Positions 44,636 through 56,996 of a stretch of DNA of 64,000 nt are shown here, in pieces (position 1 is the first letter of the stretch; the number at the start of each line of letters is the position of its first letter). The notes below the pieces were generated by a model. The model worked only from the letters and a program-made list of their open reading frames with translations. It did no database searches and was not told the DNA's origin. This DNA comes from Aselliscus stoliczkanus (taxonomy: Eukaryota > Chordata > Mammalia > Chiroptera > Hipposideridae), in assembly GCA_033961575.1 (NCBI GenBank), contig CM066737.1, forward strand, positions 84,254,271 to 84,318,270, written 5' to 3'. A program made the translations under genes and the position numbers.

Positions 44636-45684
44636 AATTACAGATAACTGTGAGTTGTGGCTAGTGGATAAATAAGTATCAATGAATACACTCATATTTA
44701 TTATTCCCTTCTTATGAGCCTAGCATTATGTTATGATTCTGGGAGGCCGAGGGGGAAGTAAGAGACACGGTTCTTGGGTTCACGAAGAACAAACTCTAAC
44801 TGGGAAAGAAAAATGAAACTAAAGAAGACAGAGCTGTGTATTAACACACAAGCTGGAGTTTTCCTAAAAAACATATGAATGAGAGATCAAAAGGCAAATA
44901 CATGTCTAGCCAAAAGCTCTTACAACTACTATGATAAGATGTGAACTAAGTAGTCTTCCACAGGGGTTGAAAGAACAACAATTTATAGCTGAGGACCCCA
45001 TGTCACAAATATCCATTAGATGTTGATGCAGCCTGATGAGGTAGAATGTTGCAATTAAGTCCACAGTCTCCAGAACCCACATACACTTTGTTAGCTCTAT
45101 TATGTTGGGAAAGTTAATAGTGCTCTCTGTGCCTTTGCTTCCTCATGTGAAAACGGAAATAATAAAAAAATTTTCCATATTGAGTTCTTGTGAATGTCAC
45201 ATCAGTAAACGTAAATAAAGAACATGGCTTTGCACTTAAATACCACAATATCAATGTTTGACTTCCTTATTACTGAATGTATCACACTGCTGAGGTTGTG
45301 AAAATACTAATGCAGAATTTGTGTTAATCCTGAATGACTAAAAATCAGAGTCCTTGATACGAATTACACACATGTGCGCATACACACGCATGAACAAACA
45401 TTTTGTTCATACACTGCTCTTGAGACTTCAGTGAGCATGTTTATGTCATTTTAAATTCTCTTTCAGGTAATTCACATATATCTATTTCATTAGGGCTGGA
45501 TTCTGGAGATTCATCCTATTTGTTTATTTGGAACATATTTCTTTATTTCTTCACTTTTCTTTACTCTCTGTGTTGGGGTCTGCACATTAGACAAAGCAGC
45601 CACCTTTCCCAGTTTTCACAGGCTGGCCCTATACAGAAAAAGACACTCACCAATTAGTTGAGCCAGAGATTTTTGGTGCTTCTC
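44636..45684. other. Mostly unique; possible old repeat
   Basis: 44690-44830 (CTTATGAGCCTAGCATTATG, GGTTCTTGGGTTCACGAAG) recalls an old L2/MIR-age fragment. Nothing else was recognised. Confidence 0.35.
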
Positions 45685-46437
45685 AACAATGGATAGATCA
45701 TCCAGACAGAAAATCAACACAGAAATTTGAGACTTGAATCATACTGTAGACCAAATGAAACCAACTGACATACATAGAACATCCCATCCAACTTGACCAG
45801 GATACACATTCTTCTGAAGCACACACAGAACATTCTACAGGATCAATCGTGATAGGTCACAAACACAAGTCTTAGCAAAATCTAAAAGTTGGAAATTATA
45901 CCAAGAATGTTTTTCGGAACACAATGGTATGAAACTACAAATCAATAACAGGAAGAAAGCTGGAAAATACACAAATATATGGAGATTAAAGAACATGCTC
46001 CTGAACAACCAATGGATCAAAGAAGAACTAAAAAGGAAAATAAAAAAACATCTGAGACAAACAGAAACAAAAATACCACCTACCAAACTTACAGGATGTT
46101 GCAAAAGCAGTTGTACAGTAAAGCTTATAGAGATAAATGCCTACATTAAGAAACAAGAAATATGTGCCAATTATATCTCAAAAAAAAATCTCAAATAAAC
46201 AATGGTACTTTACAGCTCAAGGAACTAAAAGTAGAAGCATAAACTATGCCCAAGGTTAGCAGAAGAAAGGAAATAACAAAGATAATGGCAGAAATAAATG
46301 AAATAGACACCAGAAAAAAAACAATATAAAAGATCAATGAAACTAAGAGCTGGCTTTTTGAAAAGATAAACAAAACTGACAAACCTTTAGCTAGACTAAC
46401 TCAGAAAAAAATAAATAAATAAGAAATGAAAGAAGAG

Positions 46438-46557
46438 GGCCGACCAAGTGGCGCTGTGGTTAAGCGCTGGCTTGGGAAGCCAGCGGCCCCAGTTCGGTCC
46501 CACATATGAGGACCAGTGACACAGCCCTCAAAAAAATAAAATAAAATAAAATAAAAT
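46438..46557 (+). mobile_element. Short-class SINE within L1
   Basis: GGGCCGACCAAGTGGCGCTG to CACAGCCCTC, then an (AAAAT)n tail. The duplication AAGAAATGAAAGAAGAG / AAGAAATGAAAGAGGAG flanks it (46421-46437, 46558-46574). Confidence 0.95.
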
Positions 46558-46800
46558 AAGAAATGAAAGAGGAGACTGATACAACATAAATACAAAATAT
46601 CATAAGAAGCTACTATTGAGTATTGTATGTCAATGAACTAGATAATGTAGAATAAATTGACAAATTCTTACCTAGAAACATACAACTTGCCAAGACTGAA
46701 TCATGAAGAAATAGAAAATCTGAACAAACAACAAGGATATTGATGCAGTAATCAGAAACCTCCAACAACAACAACAACAACAACAAAAAAGCCCAGGACC

Positions 46801-47295
46801 GGGCTGGTTGAGTGGCGCATTGCTTAAGAGTTGGTTTGGGGATGCCAGCGGCCCCGGTTCGGATCCCACATATGAGGGCCAGTGACACTGCCCTCTACAG
46901 CTGACAACAGCTCCACCTGGAGCTGAGCTGTGTGAGCCCCGGCGATGTTGTAGGCTGCAGCCCCTGCTGCATTGGGCTGCCATAGGCTACAGTGAGTGGC
47001 CGGCAGTCAGCGTGAGCAGCTGGCAGCCAGCATGAGCTGCCAAGAGCCGCTGTGAGCAGCCATCCAGAGGACAGCGACTGATCTGCCTCATCCGGGAAGG
47101 GCGCAGACTGATCTGCCTCATCTGGGAAGGGCGCAATGACGATACCAACATGGGCCAGTGAAGCAACATCCTCTGCAACTAGACTGAAGAACAAAAAGAC
47201 AGCAACTTGTCTGTTCCCCTTCCCCAATTCCCCAACGCTGTTCCCCTCCTCCAATTCCCCAATAAAATCTTTAAAAAAAAAAACAAAAAGAAATG
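46801..47295 (+). mobile_element. Long-class SINE within L1
   Basis: The full head (GGGCTGGTTGAGTGGCGCAT), B box, GC-rich middle and AATAAAATCTTT tail are present. The middle carries an extra tandem copy of GATCTGCCTCATCCGGGAAG / GATCTGCCTCATCTGGGAAG (about 47080-47132). The perfect 12-bp duplication AAGCCCAGGACC flanks it (46789-46800, 47296-47307). Confidence 0.96.
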
Positions 47296-48352
47296 AAGCC
47301 CAGGACCAAATGATTTCGCTGATGAATTCTACCAAACATTTAAAGAAGAATTAATGCCAATCCTTCTCAAACTTTTCCAAAAAATTGAAGAGAAGTAAAC
47401 TCCTAAACTCATTTTACAAGGCTGCAATGCCCTTATACCAAAGTCAGATAAGGACACTACAAGAAAATTATTGACCTATATCCCTGATGAACATAGATGT
47501 AAAAATTCTCAACAAAATATTACCAAACATTAAAAAGATCATGCACCATGATCAAGCAAGTTATACCCCTGAGATGCAAAGATGGTTCAATTCAATTTGA
47601 TACACCACATTAATAGAATGAAAGGTAAAAATCATATGATCTTCTCAATGGATGCAGAAAAAGCATTTCACAAAAATGCAATATCATTTCATGATAAAAA
47701 GATTCAACAAATTGGGTATAGAGGGAACATACTTCAACACAATAAAGGCCACAAATGCCAAACTCACAAGTAAATCATACTTAATGTGAAAGGTTGACAG
47801 CTTTTCCTCTAAGTTCAGAAACAAGACAAGGGTGCCAACTCTTATCACTCCTATTCACCTTAGTACTGGAAATCGTAGCCAAACTAATTAGGCAAGAAAA
47901 AGAAACAAAAGGCATCCAAATAGGAAAAAAAGAAGCAAAATATTCTTTGTTTACAAATGATATATTATATACGATATAAAAATCCTAAAGACTCCACCAG
48001 AAAGAAAACTGCTAGAACTAATCAACAAATTTAGTAAAGTTGTAGGATACAAAAGCAACATACAGAAAAGAATTGCATTTCTATGTACTACCAACAAAGT
48101 ATCCCGAAATGAAACAAAGAAAGCAATCCTATTGACAATGGAATCAAAAAACAATAAAATATTAGGAATAAATTTAACAATGTGGTGAAAAGATCTGTAC
48201 ATTAAAAACCAAAAGACTTTGAAGAAAATTGAAGAAGACAGAAACAAATGGATAGATATTCTGTGTTCATGGATTGAAAGAACATTGTTGAAATTTCCAT
48301 ATCACCCAAAACTATCTATAGATTCAATGCAATCTCTATTAAAATTCCAATG

Positions 48353-48819
48353 GTGGGCCGGCAGAGTGGCTTGTTGGTTAAGAGTTGGCTCGGGAGCACA
48401 AGCTCTGAGCAAGAGGACTACAGGTTCGTATCTCACATGGTCCAGCGACACTGCCCCCTCTACAGCTAAGATGGTAAACAACAGCTTGACCTGGAGCTGG
48501 GCTGCCGTAAGTCGCTGGTGCCAGCATAGGCTGCAGTGGGGCTGCAGTGGGCTGCCGTGAGCTACCATGAGCTGTTGGCAGCCAGCGTGAGCTGCCATGA
48601 GCCGCCATGAGCGGTCGTCCAAGATCATGTGACCGATCTGTCTCAGCCGGGAAGAGCGCAATAATCACAATACCAACATAGGCCAGTGAAGCAACACCCT
48701 CCACAGCTAGCCTGAAGAACAAAAGGACAGCAACTTGTCTGTTCCCCTTCCCTGATTCCCTAAAGCTGTTCCCTCCCCCAATTCCCCAATAAAATCTTAA
48801 ATAAAAATTAAAACAAAAT
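48353..48819 (+). mobile_element. Long-class SINE within L1
   Basis: GTGGGCCGGCAGAGTGGCTT head, GAGCTGGGCTGCCGTAAGTC middle, and AATAAAATCTTAAATAAAA tail. The perfect 12-bp duplication AAAATTCCAATG flanks it (48341-48352, 48820-48831). Confidence 0.96.
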
Positions 48820-49499
48820 AAAATTCCAATGCATTTTTCACAGAAATAAAAAAAAGTCCTAAAATTTATATCGAGCTACAAATGACCCTGAGTAGCCAAA
48901 ATAATACTGAGGAAGAAGAACAAAGCAAGGGGCACCACACAGTAAAGCTATAGTAATAAAAATGGATGGTACTGGCAGAAAAATAGATACATAGACCCAT
49001 GGATCATAATCAAGAGCCCAGAAGTAAATGTATATAATCAACTAATATTTGACAAGTGAGCAAAGAATATTCAGTGCGGAAAGTATTGACTTCAATTAAT
49101 AGTGCTGGGAAAACTGGATAACCACATGCAGGAGATTGAAATTGTACCCCTATCTTACACTACATGCAAAAAACAAATTGTATTCAAAATGGATTAAAGA
49201 CAAACATAAGACCTGAAATCTTAAAACTCCTAGAAGAAAACAGTGAAGACACTCCTTTACTTTGATCTTGGCAGCAATTTCCTGGGCATGACATTAAAAC
49301 CACAAGCAACAAAAGCAAAATAAACAAGTGGGACTACATCAAGCTAAAAATCTGTATGGCAAAGGAAACCATCAACTAAATGAAAAGGCAACACATGAAA
49401 TGTGAGAAAATATTTGCAAATCATATATCTTATAAAGGGTTACTATCTAAACTAAATAAATAATTCATACAGCTCAATATCAAAGTAACAAATAACCAG

Positions 49500-49608
49500 G
49501 GGCCGGCCGAGTGGCGCGGTGGTTAAGCGCTGGCCTTGGAAGCCAGCGGCCCCGGTTCGGTACCACATATGGGGGCCAGTGACACTGCCCTCAAAAAAAA
49601 AAGTGAAA
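49500..49608 (+). mobile_element. Short-class SINE within L1
   Basis: GGGCCGGCCGAGTGGCGCGG to ACACTGCCCTC and A's. CAAAGTAACAA is duplicated (49481-49491, 49609-49619), followed on both sides by CCAG with a 4-base length difference. Confidence 0.94.
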
Positions 49609-49921
49609 CAAAGTAACAACCAGATTAAAAAGTGGGCAGAACAACTGAATAGACAGTTTTCCAAAGAAGATCTACAAATGTCCAACAGGCACATGAAAAA
49701 TATGCTCAATATCACCAATCATCAAGGAAATATAAATCAAAACAAGAATGAGATAATACCTCACACATGTCAGTATGGCTATTATCAGAAACGCAAAAGA
49801 TAATAAGTGTTGGTGAGAGTGTTGAAAGAAAGGAAACTTTGTACACTGCTGGTGGGAATGTAAATTGGTGCAGCCACAAACAGTATGGATGTTCCTCAAA
49901 AAATTAAAAATAGAACTGCCA

Positions 49922-50073
49922 GGGCCGGCCGAGTGGCTCAGTTGGTTAAGAGCTCGCTCAAGAGTGCAAGCTGAGCTCTGAGCAACAGCTGTTCGAGGCC
50001 AGCCCGAGCTGAGTTGCCGTTGAGCTGCCAACAGGTGGCAGGATGGCTCAGCTAAAAAAAAAAAAAAAAAAAA
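49922..50073 (+). mobile_element. Middle-class SINE within L1
   Basis: GGGCCGGCCGAGTGGCTCAG ... GAGCTGCCAACAGGTGGCAG, GATGGCTCAGC, then a run of about 27 A's. The duplication AAAAATAGAACTGCCA flanks it (49906-49921, 50074-50089). The long uninterrupted A tail suggests a young insertion. Confidence 0.96.
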
Positions 50074-50252
50074 AAAAATAGAACTGCCATATGATCTAGC
50101 AATTCATTCTGGGTAATCATCCAAAGGAATTGAAATCAGAATCTTGTAGAGATATCTGCACTCCCATATTTATTCCAACACTATTCACAATAGCCAAGAT
50201 ATAGAATCCACCTAGGTGTCCATCAATGAATAAATGGATCAAGAAATTATGG

Positions 50253-50259
<7 letters not shown>

Positions 50260-50298
<39 letters not shown>
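50260..50298. repeat. (AC)n microsatellite in L1
   Basis: About 19 AC units lie in the L1 C-terminal tail region, where L1 normally has a short TATATACACA stretch that often expands. Confidence 0.96.
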
Positions 50299-50300
<2 letters not shown>

Positions 50301-50828
50301 GGAATATTATGCAGCCATGAAAAAGAAGGAAATACTGTCATTTGCAAAAACTTGGATGAACCTTGAAGGTATTCTGTTAAGTGAAATAAGTCAGACAGAG
50401 AACGACAAATACCATATGATTTCACCTATATCTGTAATCTAAAAAAGCCAAAGTCAGAGAAACAGAGAGTAGATTTGTGGTTACCAAGAACTAGGGGTGG
50501 AGGTAGGGGGAAGAATGGAAAGACGTTTATCAATGGGAAAAATTTCCAGTTGTAAGATTTACAAGTTCTAGGGGGTCTAATGTACAGCATGGTGATTATA
50601 GCTAATAATACGGTATTACATACTTGAAAACTTCTAAAAGAGTAGATCTTAAATGATCTCACTATATAAAAGAAATGGTAGTTATAATATATGACAGAAT
50701 GGGGGTATTAACTAACGCTGTGGTGGTAATCATTTTGCAATATATAAATGTTTCAAATCAATACATTATACACGCTAAATTTATACAATGTTATATGTCA
50801 ATTATATCTCAATAAAGCTGGAAAAAAT

Positions 50829-53800
50829 CAGGTCTTCTCATGTGTTTCATTGAAACACAGGCTGAAGGGGCAGGGGCTACCTTGGGCATATTCTTCTCAT
50901 GGCAGGAATCCCAATTTCCCAGAGGAGCAGGTAGAAATGCACAATGCCTGTTAAGACCTAGGTTAAGCTATCACTTCCATCTCTTTTCTATTGGCCAAAG
51001 CAAGGCATACAGGAAGTTCAGCACAAATGTGCTGTGGAAGGGCAGGTATACTCCTTTCAAGGTGACAGGGTAGCACATAATTATTTACTAAAAAATAATA
51101 TTTATTATAGTCATAATACTAATACCACTTTTATTTCTTTAAAAATAATGCCAATATTTAGTCTTTGTGAACCTTTTTTCAATATTCTTTCATGGTTCTC
51201 TCTCTCTCTTTTCCCCCTCTCTTCTCTCTCTGTGTTATGATATCATATGTATATCACAGAATTTTAACTGAAGTAATTTTATAGTTTAAAATACAGCCTT
51301 CCAGAGAGAACTTCCTTTACTTCAGCTAAGTAACTGATGATGTGTTCAGCCAGAGAGGTTGTGAGAATTCCAGATCCCATGATTTCTGAAGGAAGAGGCA
51401 GTTTGTCAAGAAAGAACAGCAAACAAATAAGCAAAGGGACCAAATATTCTCCAGAGAAAAGATCTATATGGGATCTGATTGCTTTCCAGTTTGGGTTACC
51501 CACATTCTTTAAAAACCTTTTATAAAAGAACTGGGTCAGAAAGCAGAAGGAAGGAATTTGGAGTGGTAATGAAGGTATAAATCGGACCTTAAACTACCAG
51601 GATGTATTTGACTAGGAACGGTAAGTGCTGTAACGACCAGCCCCCAAATCTGGTGGCTTCATGGAACTCACACAGAGTGCTGGCCCATGCAACAGTACAA
51701 CATGGGGGTTTGGTGGGGGGCCTTCTGTGAGAGGATGCAGGGAGCAGCCTCCCCCTTCTGACACCACTGCTGCCTCATAGGACCTCAGGCTCTCCTGCTG
51801 GGCGCTCTTTTTCTCTGCCAGAAGAAAGTGCAAGAGAGAGCAAGAAATATTTTGTTGTGTTAGACCTAGAAGTGGTGTTGATCATTTCCATCCACATGGC
51901 GCCATCTGCTGCCAGGGAGGTTGGAAAAGGTGTCTATGAATAAAGGAAAACAAGTTTGGTAAAAATCCATCCAGTGACTGTGATGCCTGCAGTTATAAGC
52001 ATAACAGGCTGAACCTGAAATCTTCCTATTCAAACACCATGGGATGACTTTGTCAGTAGTGACAATATACTAATTATAAAATAACATGTTATAATGTTGG
52101 GATGTCTGAACTATGGTGGTATATGGTAGCCACAGCTGATTGTGACAGTGGAGGGGAGAGAGTATTTTATGTCTACACACTCTCATATCCTCCTCACCTC
52201 CTCCCAAAATAACAACAACAGAAACCAAAAGAAAATCTGAGAAGTTACAACTGGACTAGGAGAGGTATTACTGTATCAACAAACAGGAGTGACATGGGGC
52301 TGTTGAAACCACTTGGGTTTTAGCAGTGACACTGAGGTAGGGATAGTGTGGAGTCAGACCTGGCTCTGGGGGTTCTACATATGGCCAGTCACCTTGGCAG
52401 GGGCAATAGGAGTTTGGGAGTGGTCTCCCCAGATTTCTGTGCATGGGTGTTAGTCTCTGGCTGCCCTGTGAGCTGTCTGGCATCTGCTTCCAGTGGTGGA
52501 TGCAGAATTCCTCAGTTGATACTTGGGTTTCAAATCCAGACTTGAGGTAGTTCCCCACAGAATATGACATTCCAGTAAGTGGCCTCTGCCCCACATATCA
52601 GGAGTGGGATGCTGGTGATGAGGATAGAAATGCTGACATTATTAAAGTCACTGTGACCTTACTTGCACACCTAGCATGTGAAGAGGGCTTTTTTCTCTTA
52701 GTTAAAATTACAAAAATTTTATTGCTGCCTCTTATGGGGAGAATGAAAATGATCATCATAAAATGCACCCAGATTTTACCACCAGTGTGCTGTAGCCTTG
52801 CCCTTCCAGTTTGCAGGTCTGCTTGCCATGACTTTCATTCCCCCATAACTGATGAGTCCCCTGAAGCAGCACATAGATATCTGCAGGGGCTGACTTTCCT
52901 TTCGTCAGAAACTGACCTGGAACATTGCCATCAGCTGGCAAAGTAAAGATCCCATTTCCTGTCGAAATAAGCTATCACTTTGCTCAAAAATACTTCGTGT
53001 AGAAAAGAAAAAAAGAAAAACCACAAGGCTAAAACAATGCCCCAAACCAAGAAGGCTTGAGTTCACAAATAGCATTGTTTGTACCCTAGACGCTGGAGGC
53101 ATTGTTTCATGCCAGTCCATTTTGTTTTGATTACCTCACAAGGCTGCCAGGGCCACGTGATAGGAGAGTTGTAAGTCAGTGATCTCCTGGAACAAAGCTG
53201 GCCAAGGTTAGTTTTCATTTGTATATCTTGCTTTTCATTGTCCTCAAATTTCCCACTTGTGTTTTTTTTCACTGTGATTACACAGGGTTCCATTTGTGCC
53301 GTGTGCCTGACTCACAGAGCCTCCTTCGACTCTGATGTTCATATCTTAGGTTGCACATCTAGACCATCTTGTAAATCCTGGACTTTAAGCATGAGACTCT
53401 GTCCCCGAAACACCAAACCACACTACTCACAAGTCCATAGATGCTCAAGAGACTGCACTGAATTATAATGAATTGTTCCTTTTCTCTGATTTCTGATACT
53501 TGTTGGCATTAGATATTATAAATCATATAGAATCGGGTATTGGGATCTAGAATTTAAGTTGTGCATTGCATTTTAGAAGTAATCCTAAGGAAGAGAGAGA
53601 GGAACTAGGTGGATATTAACCAAGCCAGGGAAATCAGATTGCAAATGTTCAAATGTCAATGAGTTCTATATTGAAACAACAACTAGGATTGTACCCCACA
53701 GCTTGAGCTTCATGTTCTTCTGGGTAAAATAAGCTGCTTTGAAGAATGGAAAAACTTTTATCACAAGTCTAAAAAATTCTCAGGAATGCAAGGAATTTGG

Positions 53801-53899
53801 GGCTTTCTCCTATGCAAAAAGTCACCAAGATTTACCATGCAAACAATTCTAGGGGATAGTAAAGCAAAAAGGCACCATCTTATCCACATATGCCATGGA
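50829..53899. other. Unique stretch, no gene supported
   Basis: A CT-rich run lies at 51199-51233. The longest frame is 108 codons on the minus strand (52594-52268); it has no recognised domain, signal peptide or splice context. A plus frame at 52653-52946 (97 codons) is likewise unrecognised. No repeat could be assigned. Confidence 0.4.
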
Positions 53900-54815
53900 G
53901 AGGAGGCCCAACAACATATGGGCACTCCTTTAATTGGGCCCTAGAGAAGGCCAAGTGAAGGAGTCCCACACAAGAAACCTAAGAAGAAAGTGAGATCGAT
54001 TCCATATGTGTGCATTCAGGGAAAGGGCCTCCAGCGAGGACAGAGTGGAAGCGAGTTCTCCACTTTTCTCAGAGGAGCACACCGGAAGTGGCCAACCTAT
54101 GTGCGCCCAGGGAATCAGAGATAAGGCAAGTCATGGGAACAGGGCATCCACTGCAGGGTTCCTAAGACTTCGAGAAGGGAAGGTGCCTGAATGCTTGCAC
54201 TCAGGAATCAGACCCGAGAGAAGGCCAAGTGAAAGGAATTCTCTGCAGGATTACTAAGAGGAAATGGTCAGGGGAACACCAGTATGTGTGCTCTCCGGGG
54301 GGGAAAAGGCCAAGCACTTTCATTTGATTCTAACTCAAAGAAGTAAGGATGCGAAGTGCCCTGTATGTGGGCACTCAGGGAATCAACCCCAAGGGAAGTG
54401 AAAGTGAGTCCTGAGGTTGATTCCTAAGAGAAAAGGACAGGAAGAAGCCTGAATGTGTGCACTCAGCGAACAGCCCAGAGAGAAGTCAACTGAAAGAGGT
54501 CCTATGCACAGTTCCTAAGAAGGAAGGACAGGAAGAGCCTTGCATTTGTATACTCAGGACTCAGCCCCAAGAGAAGGCCATCCAAAAGGGAGTTCTACAC
54601 AGAATTTCTAAGTGGACAGGGCAGGAAGGGGCCTTCATGGGTGCTCCCTGGGAATAAAAATCCAAGAAAAGGCCAATTGCATGTGGTTCTAATCTGGATT
54701 CCTAAGAAGTGAGAATGGGAAGTGTACTGTATGTGTGAACTCAGGGAATCAGCCCCGAGAGAATTGACAGGAGACCTACACTGGATTCCTGAAAGTTAAG
54801 GGCAGGAAGAGGAAA
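53900..54815. repeat. Tandem array of about ten diverged 87-94-bp units, unrecognised
   Basis: A block such as TGTGTGCACTCAGGGAATCA, GCCCCGAGAGAAGGCCAA, then GGATTCCTAAGAAG and GGACAGGAAGAG recurs head to tail. The CCTAAG-like anchor falls near 53978, 54068, 54161, 54253, 54332, 54423, 54513, 54607, 54701 and 54788, a spacing of mostly 87-94 with one of about 79. Neighbouring units differ at many positions and in small indels, so the array is old. Two units can be read as 30- and 31-residue repeats in one frame (54457-54657: ECVHSANSPERSQLKEVLCT then CICILRTQPQEKAIQKGVLH), but stops break the others. It is unlike the 84-bp zinc-finger period in both length and residues. Confidence 0.85.
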
Positions 54816-55077
54816 GACCATTAAGGTAGGTATTGTCAGGCACATCTGTTATAAATCAATGAAGAGAATGCGTCCAGATGTCATAAGGGGAGAAAGTGAA
54901 ACCTGGCTAAGCTGTTTTGTTTCCTCCACTTTGGTTCTGCATCAGAACAGTGAATTTCAGATCTACTGCTCTGTTACTGTAATGATTTATGAGAATTCAC
55001 TTTATTTAAAACAATGGAGTGCTTTTCTCTTATATGTCTTTGATATAATAACCCCAAGTCAAAAACATTTCGTGGGG
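54816..55077. other. Unique stretch
   Basis: Nothing recognised. Confidence 0.4.
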
Positions 55078-55545
55078 AGGAGGCAGCTGAGTGGCGTGTT
55101 GGTTAAGCGCTGGCTTGGGATGCCAGTGGCCCCAGTTCGTATCCCACATATGAGGGCCAGTGTCACTGCCCTCTACAGCAAAGATGGTGAACAACAGCTC
55201 CACCTGGAGCTGGGCTGTTGTGAGTCCCCGGGGTGGCATAGATGCAGCCCCTGCTGCAATGGGCTGCCATAAGCTACAGTGAGTGGCTGGCAGCCAGCGT
55301 GAGTGGCTGGCAGCCAGCATGAGTGGCCAGCAGCCAGAGTGAGCTGCCAAGAACTGCCGTGAGTGGCCGTCCAGAGACATGCAATCGATCTGCCTCACCC
55401 GGGAAGAGCACAATGACGATACCAACATAGGCCAATGAAGCAACGTCCTCCACAACTAGACTGAAGAACAAAAAGGACAGCAACTTGTCTGTTCCCCTCC
55501 CTGAATTCGCCAATAAAAATCTTAAAAAAAAAACACCAAAAAAAC
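55078..55545 (+). mobile_element. Long-class tRNA-derived SINE
   Basis: The head is altered (GAGGAGGCAGCTGAGTGGCG). The body CTGAGTGGCGTGTTGGTTAA leads into a middle in which GTGAGTGGCTGGCAGCCAGC is present in three near-copies (about 55278-55340). The tail is CTTGTCTGTTCCCCTCCCTG and CCAATAAAAATCTT. The duplication AAAAACATTTC / AAAAACATTCC flanks it (55061-55071, 55546-55556). Confidence 0.92.
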
Positions 55546-56124
55546 AAAAAACATTCCAGGGGGCAATGTATTGATAAGCCATATTCCAGGGGTGGAAAAT
55601 AAGTCACAATGAAGAGATCAACCTCAGACTGCAAAGGCAGGTCTGTTAGGACAGAATTCTCCATGGGTCTCTCGTATTTCTGCACATCATGTGAACAGAG
55701 ATTCTAAGTGCCTTTGTTCTAGACTATCTTTTCAAGGATGTTTCTATAATGAACAGGCTTGGGAGACTATTCAAGAGAGACACACTATTTCTAAGGTCAG
55801 GTTTACTTAACTGTTCAGTATAATAAACACAGTACTATTTCCCTTTAGATCAAAGGGAAGGCATGTGTATTGCCCTTTATAAAATGATTAAGATGGTCTA
55901 ATCTCAGCGTTGCTCTTCTGAAATGTAACCCACTGTTTGTGCAGAAATCCATATAGACCTATTTGTTGCCTATGGAACATGGGGCAAAGGGAACTGATGC
56001 CAATATTCTGAAGCTCATGTTGTTTGCTGTGCTGTAGTAATTTCATTTATCTCTGACACAGGAGTCTCATGTTTTCTAACAGTATCTTTGAAGCATTCTA
56101 ACTTATTAGCTTGCAAGTAATGTA
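55546..56124. other. Unique stretch
   Basis: Nothing recognised. Confidence 0.4.
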
Positions 56125-56204
56125 TTGGGTTGTCGGAAAAGTCGTGACATATTTTTTTCTGTTTTTCGTTGCAAAAATGTATCATGACTTTTCCAACAAC
56201 CCAA
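56125..56204. mobile_element. Complete 80-bp palindromic mariner MITE
   Basis: TTGGGTTGTCGGAAAAGTCG to TGACTTTTCCAACAACCCAA, with nearly perfect inverted ends and TA on both sides (56123-56124, 56205-56206). It is exactly the same length as the copy at 26984 and closer to a palindrome, hence probably closer to the ancestral form. Confidence 0.94.
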
Positions 56205-56517
56205 TAATTTCTGAAACCTTTCACAGTTCTTGATACAGCCTAGGTGGGAACTTAAGTCCCAAGTTCAAATATAAGCATGTTAGTGGTCCAGAGTTTTTAC
56301 TTTAGGGTACTTTGCTGTAGTTTACAAACAATTACTCACCAAGAACTCAAGACTTATGCATCATGTATAATTCTATTAGAGATTTACTTGTGGCAGTGTT
56401 GAATTGTCTGTTACCCAAACTAAATCATGAAGCTGAGAATAAAGGAGAAATTGTAGGTCTCACAACAAATTTCCTGAGAAAACTAGCATCATTTGAGGTC
56501 TATAACATGTTCCTATT
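56205..56517. other. Unique stretch
   Basis: Nothing recognised. Confidence 0.4.
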
Positions 56518-56983
56518 TTTTTTATTTTTTTTTAAAGATTTTATTGGGGATTTGGTGGAGGGGAACAGCGTTGGGGAATCGGGGAAGGGGAACAGACAAG
56601 TTGCTGTCTTCTTGTTCTTCAGTTTAGTTGCGGAGGATGTTGCTTCACTGTTGGTATCATCATTGCGCTCTTCCCGGATGAGGCAGATCGGTCGCTGGCC
56701 TCTGGATGTCGCTCATCGCGGCTATCGGCAGCTCACGCTTGGCTGCCAGCCGCTCACGCTGGCTGAGGGCCACTCACTGTAGCCTATGGCAGCCCACTGC
56801 AGCAGGGGCTGCAGCCCACACCATTACCGGGGCTCGCACAGCCTAGCTCCAGGTGGAGCTGTTGTTAGCTGGAGCTGTTGTTAGCTGTAAAGGGCAGTGT
56901 TACTGGCCCTCATGTGGGATCCGAACCGGGGCCGCTGGCATCCCAAAACCAGCGCTTAACCAATGTGCCACTCGGCCGGCCCC
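56518..56983 (-). mobile_element. Long-class tRNA-derived SINE
   Basis: The minus copy starts with T-rich tail and AAAGATTTTATTGGGGATTT, passes the GC-rich middle and ends ATGTGCCACTCGGCCGGCCC. GCTGGAGCTGTTGTTA is repeated near 56860. The perfect 13-bp duplication ACATGTTCCTATT flanks it (56505-56517, 56984-56996). Confidence 0.96.
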
Positions 56984-56996
56984 ACATGTTCCTATT

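Larger units (their letters stand above)
45685..50828 (+). mobile_element. L1 element, 5' truncated, with five nested SINEs
   Basis: A plus-strand L1 starts in the endonuclease/linker part of ORF2 (CAACAATGGATAGATCATCC). It runs through the RT (ATGGATGCAGAAAAAGCATT near 47648, TTCAGAAACAAGACAAGGGT near 47815) and the C-terminal region (TGTACACTGCTGGTGGGAATG near 49840). It ends in the 3' UTR (GTATTACATACTTGAAAACT) and CAATTATATCTCAATAAAGC near 50800. Peptide marks include NNQWIKEELKRKIKKHLRQT and DAEKAFHKNAIS. Numerous stops make it inactive. Without the five SINEs (about 1.35 kb) the L1 part is about 3.8 kb. Confidence 0.88.

Noticed and set aside
49922..50073. tRNA gene candidates (A and B boxes in this and the other SINEs)
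   Set aside because: The heads do not continue into a closed acceptor stem. They end in SINE bodies with A tails and target duplications.
52268..52594. 108-codon minus frame
   Set aside because: No recognisable domain and no splice or poly(A) evidence; length is within chance range for 64 kb on six frames.
53900..54815. CRISPR array
   Set aside because: Units are contiguous with no spacers, the repeats are diverged, and the context is mammalian.
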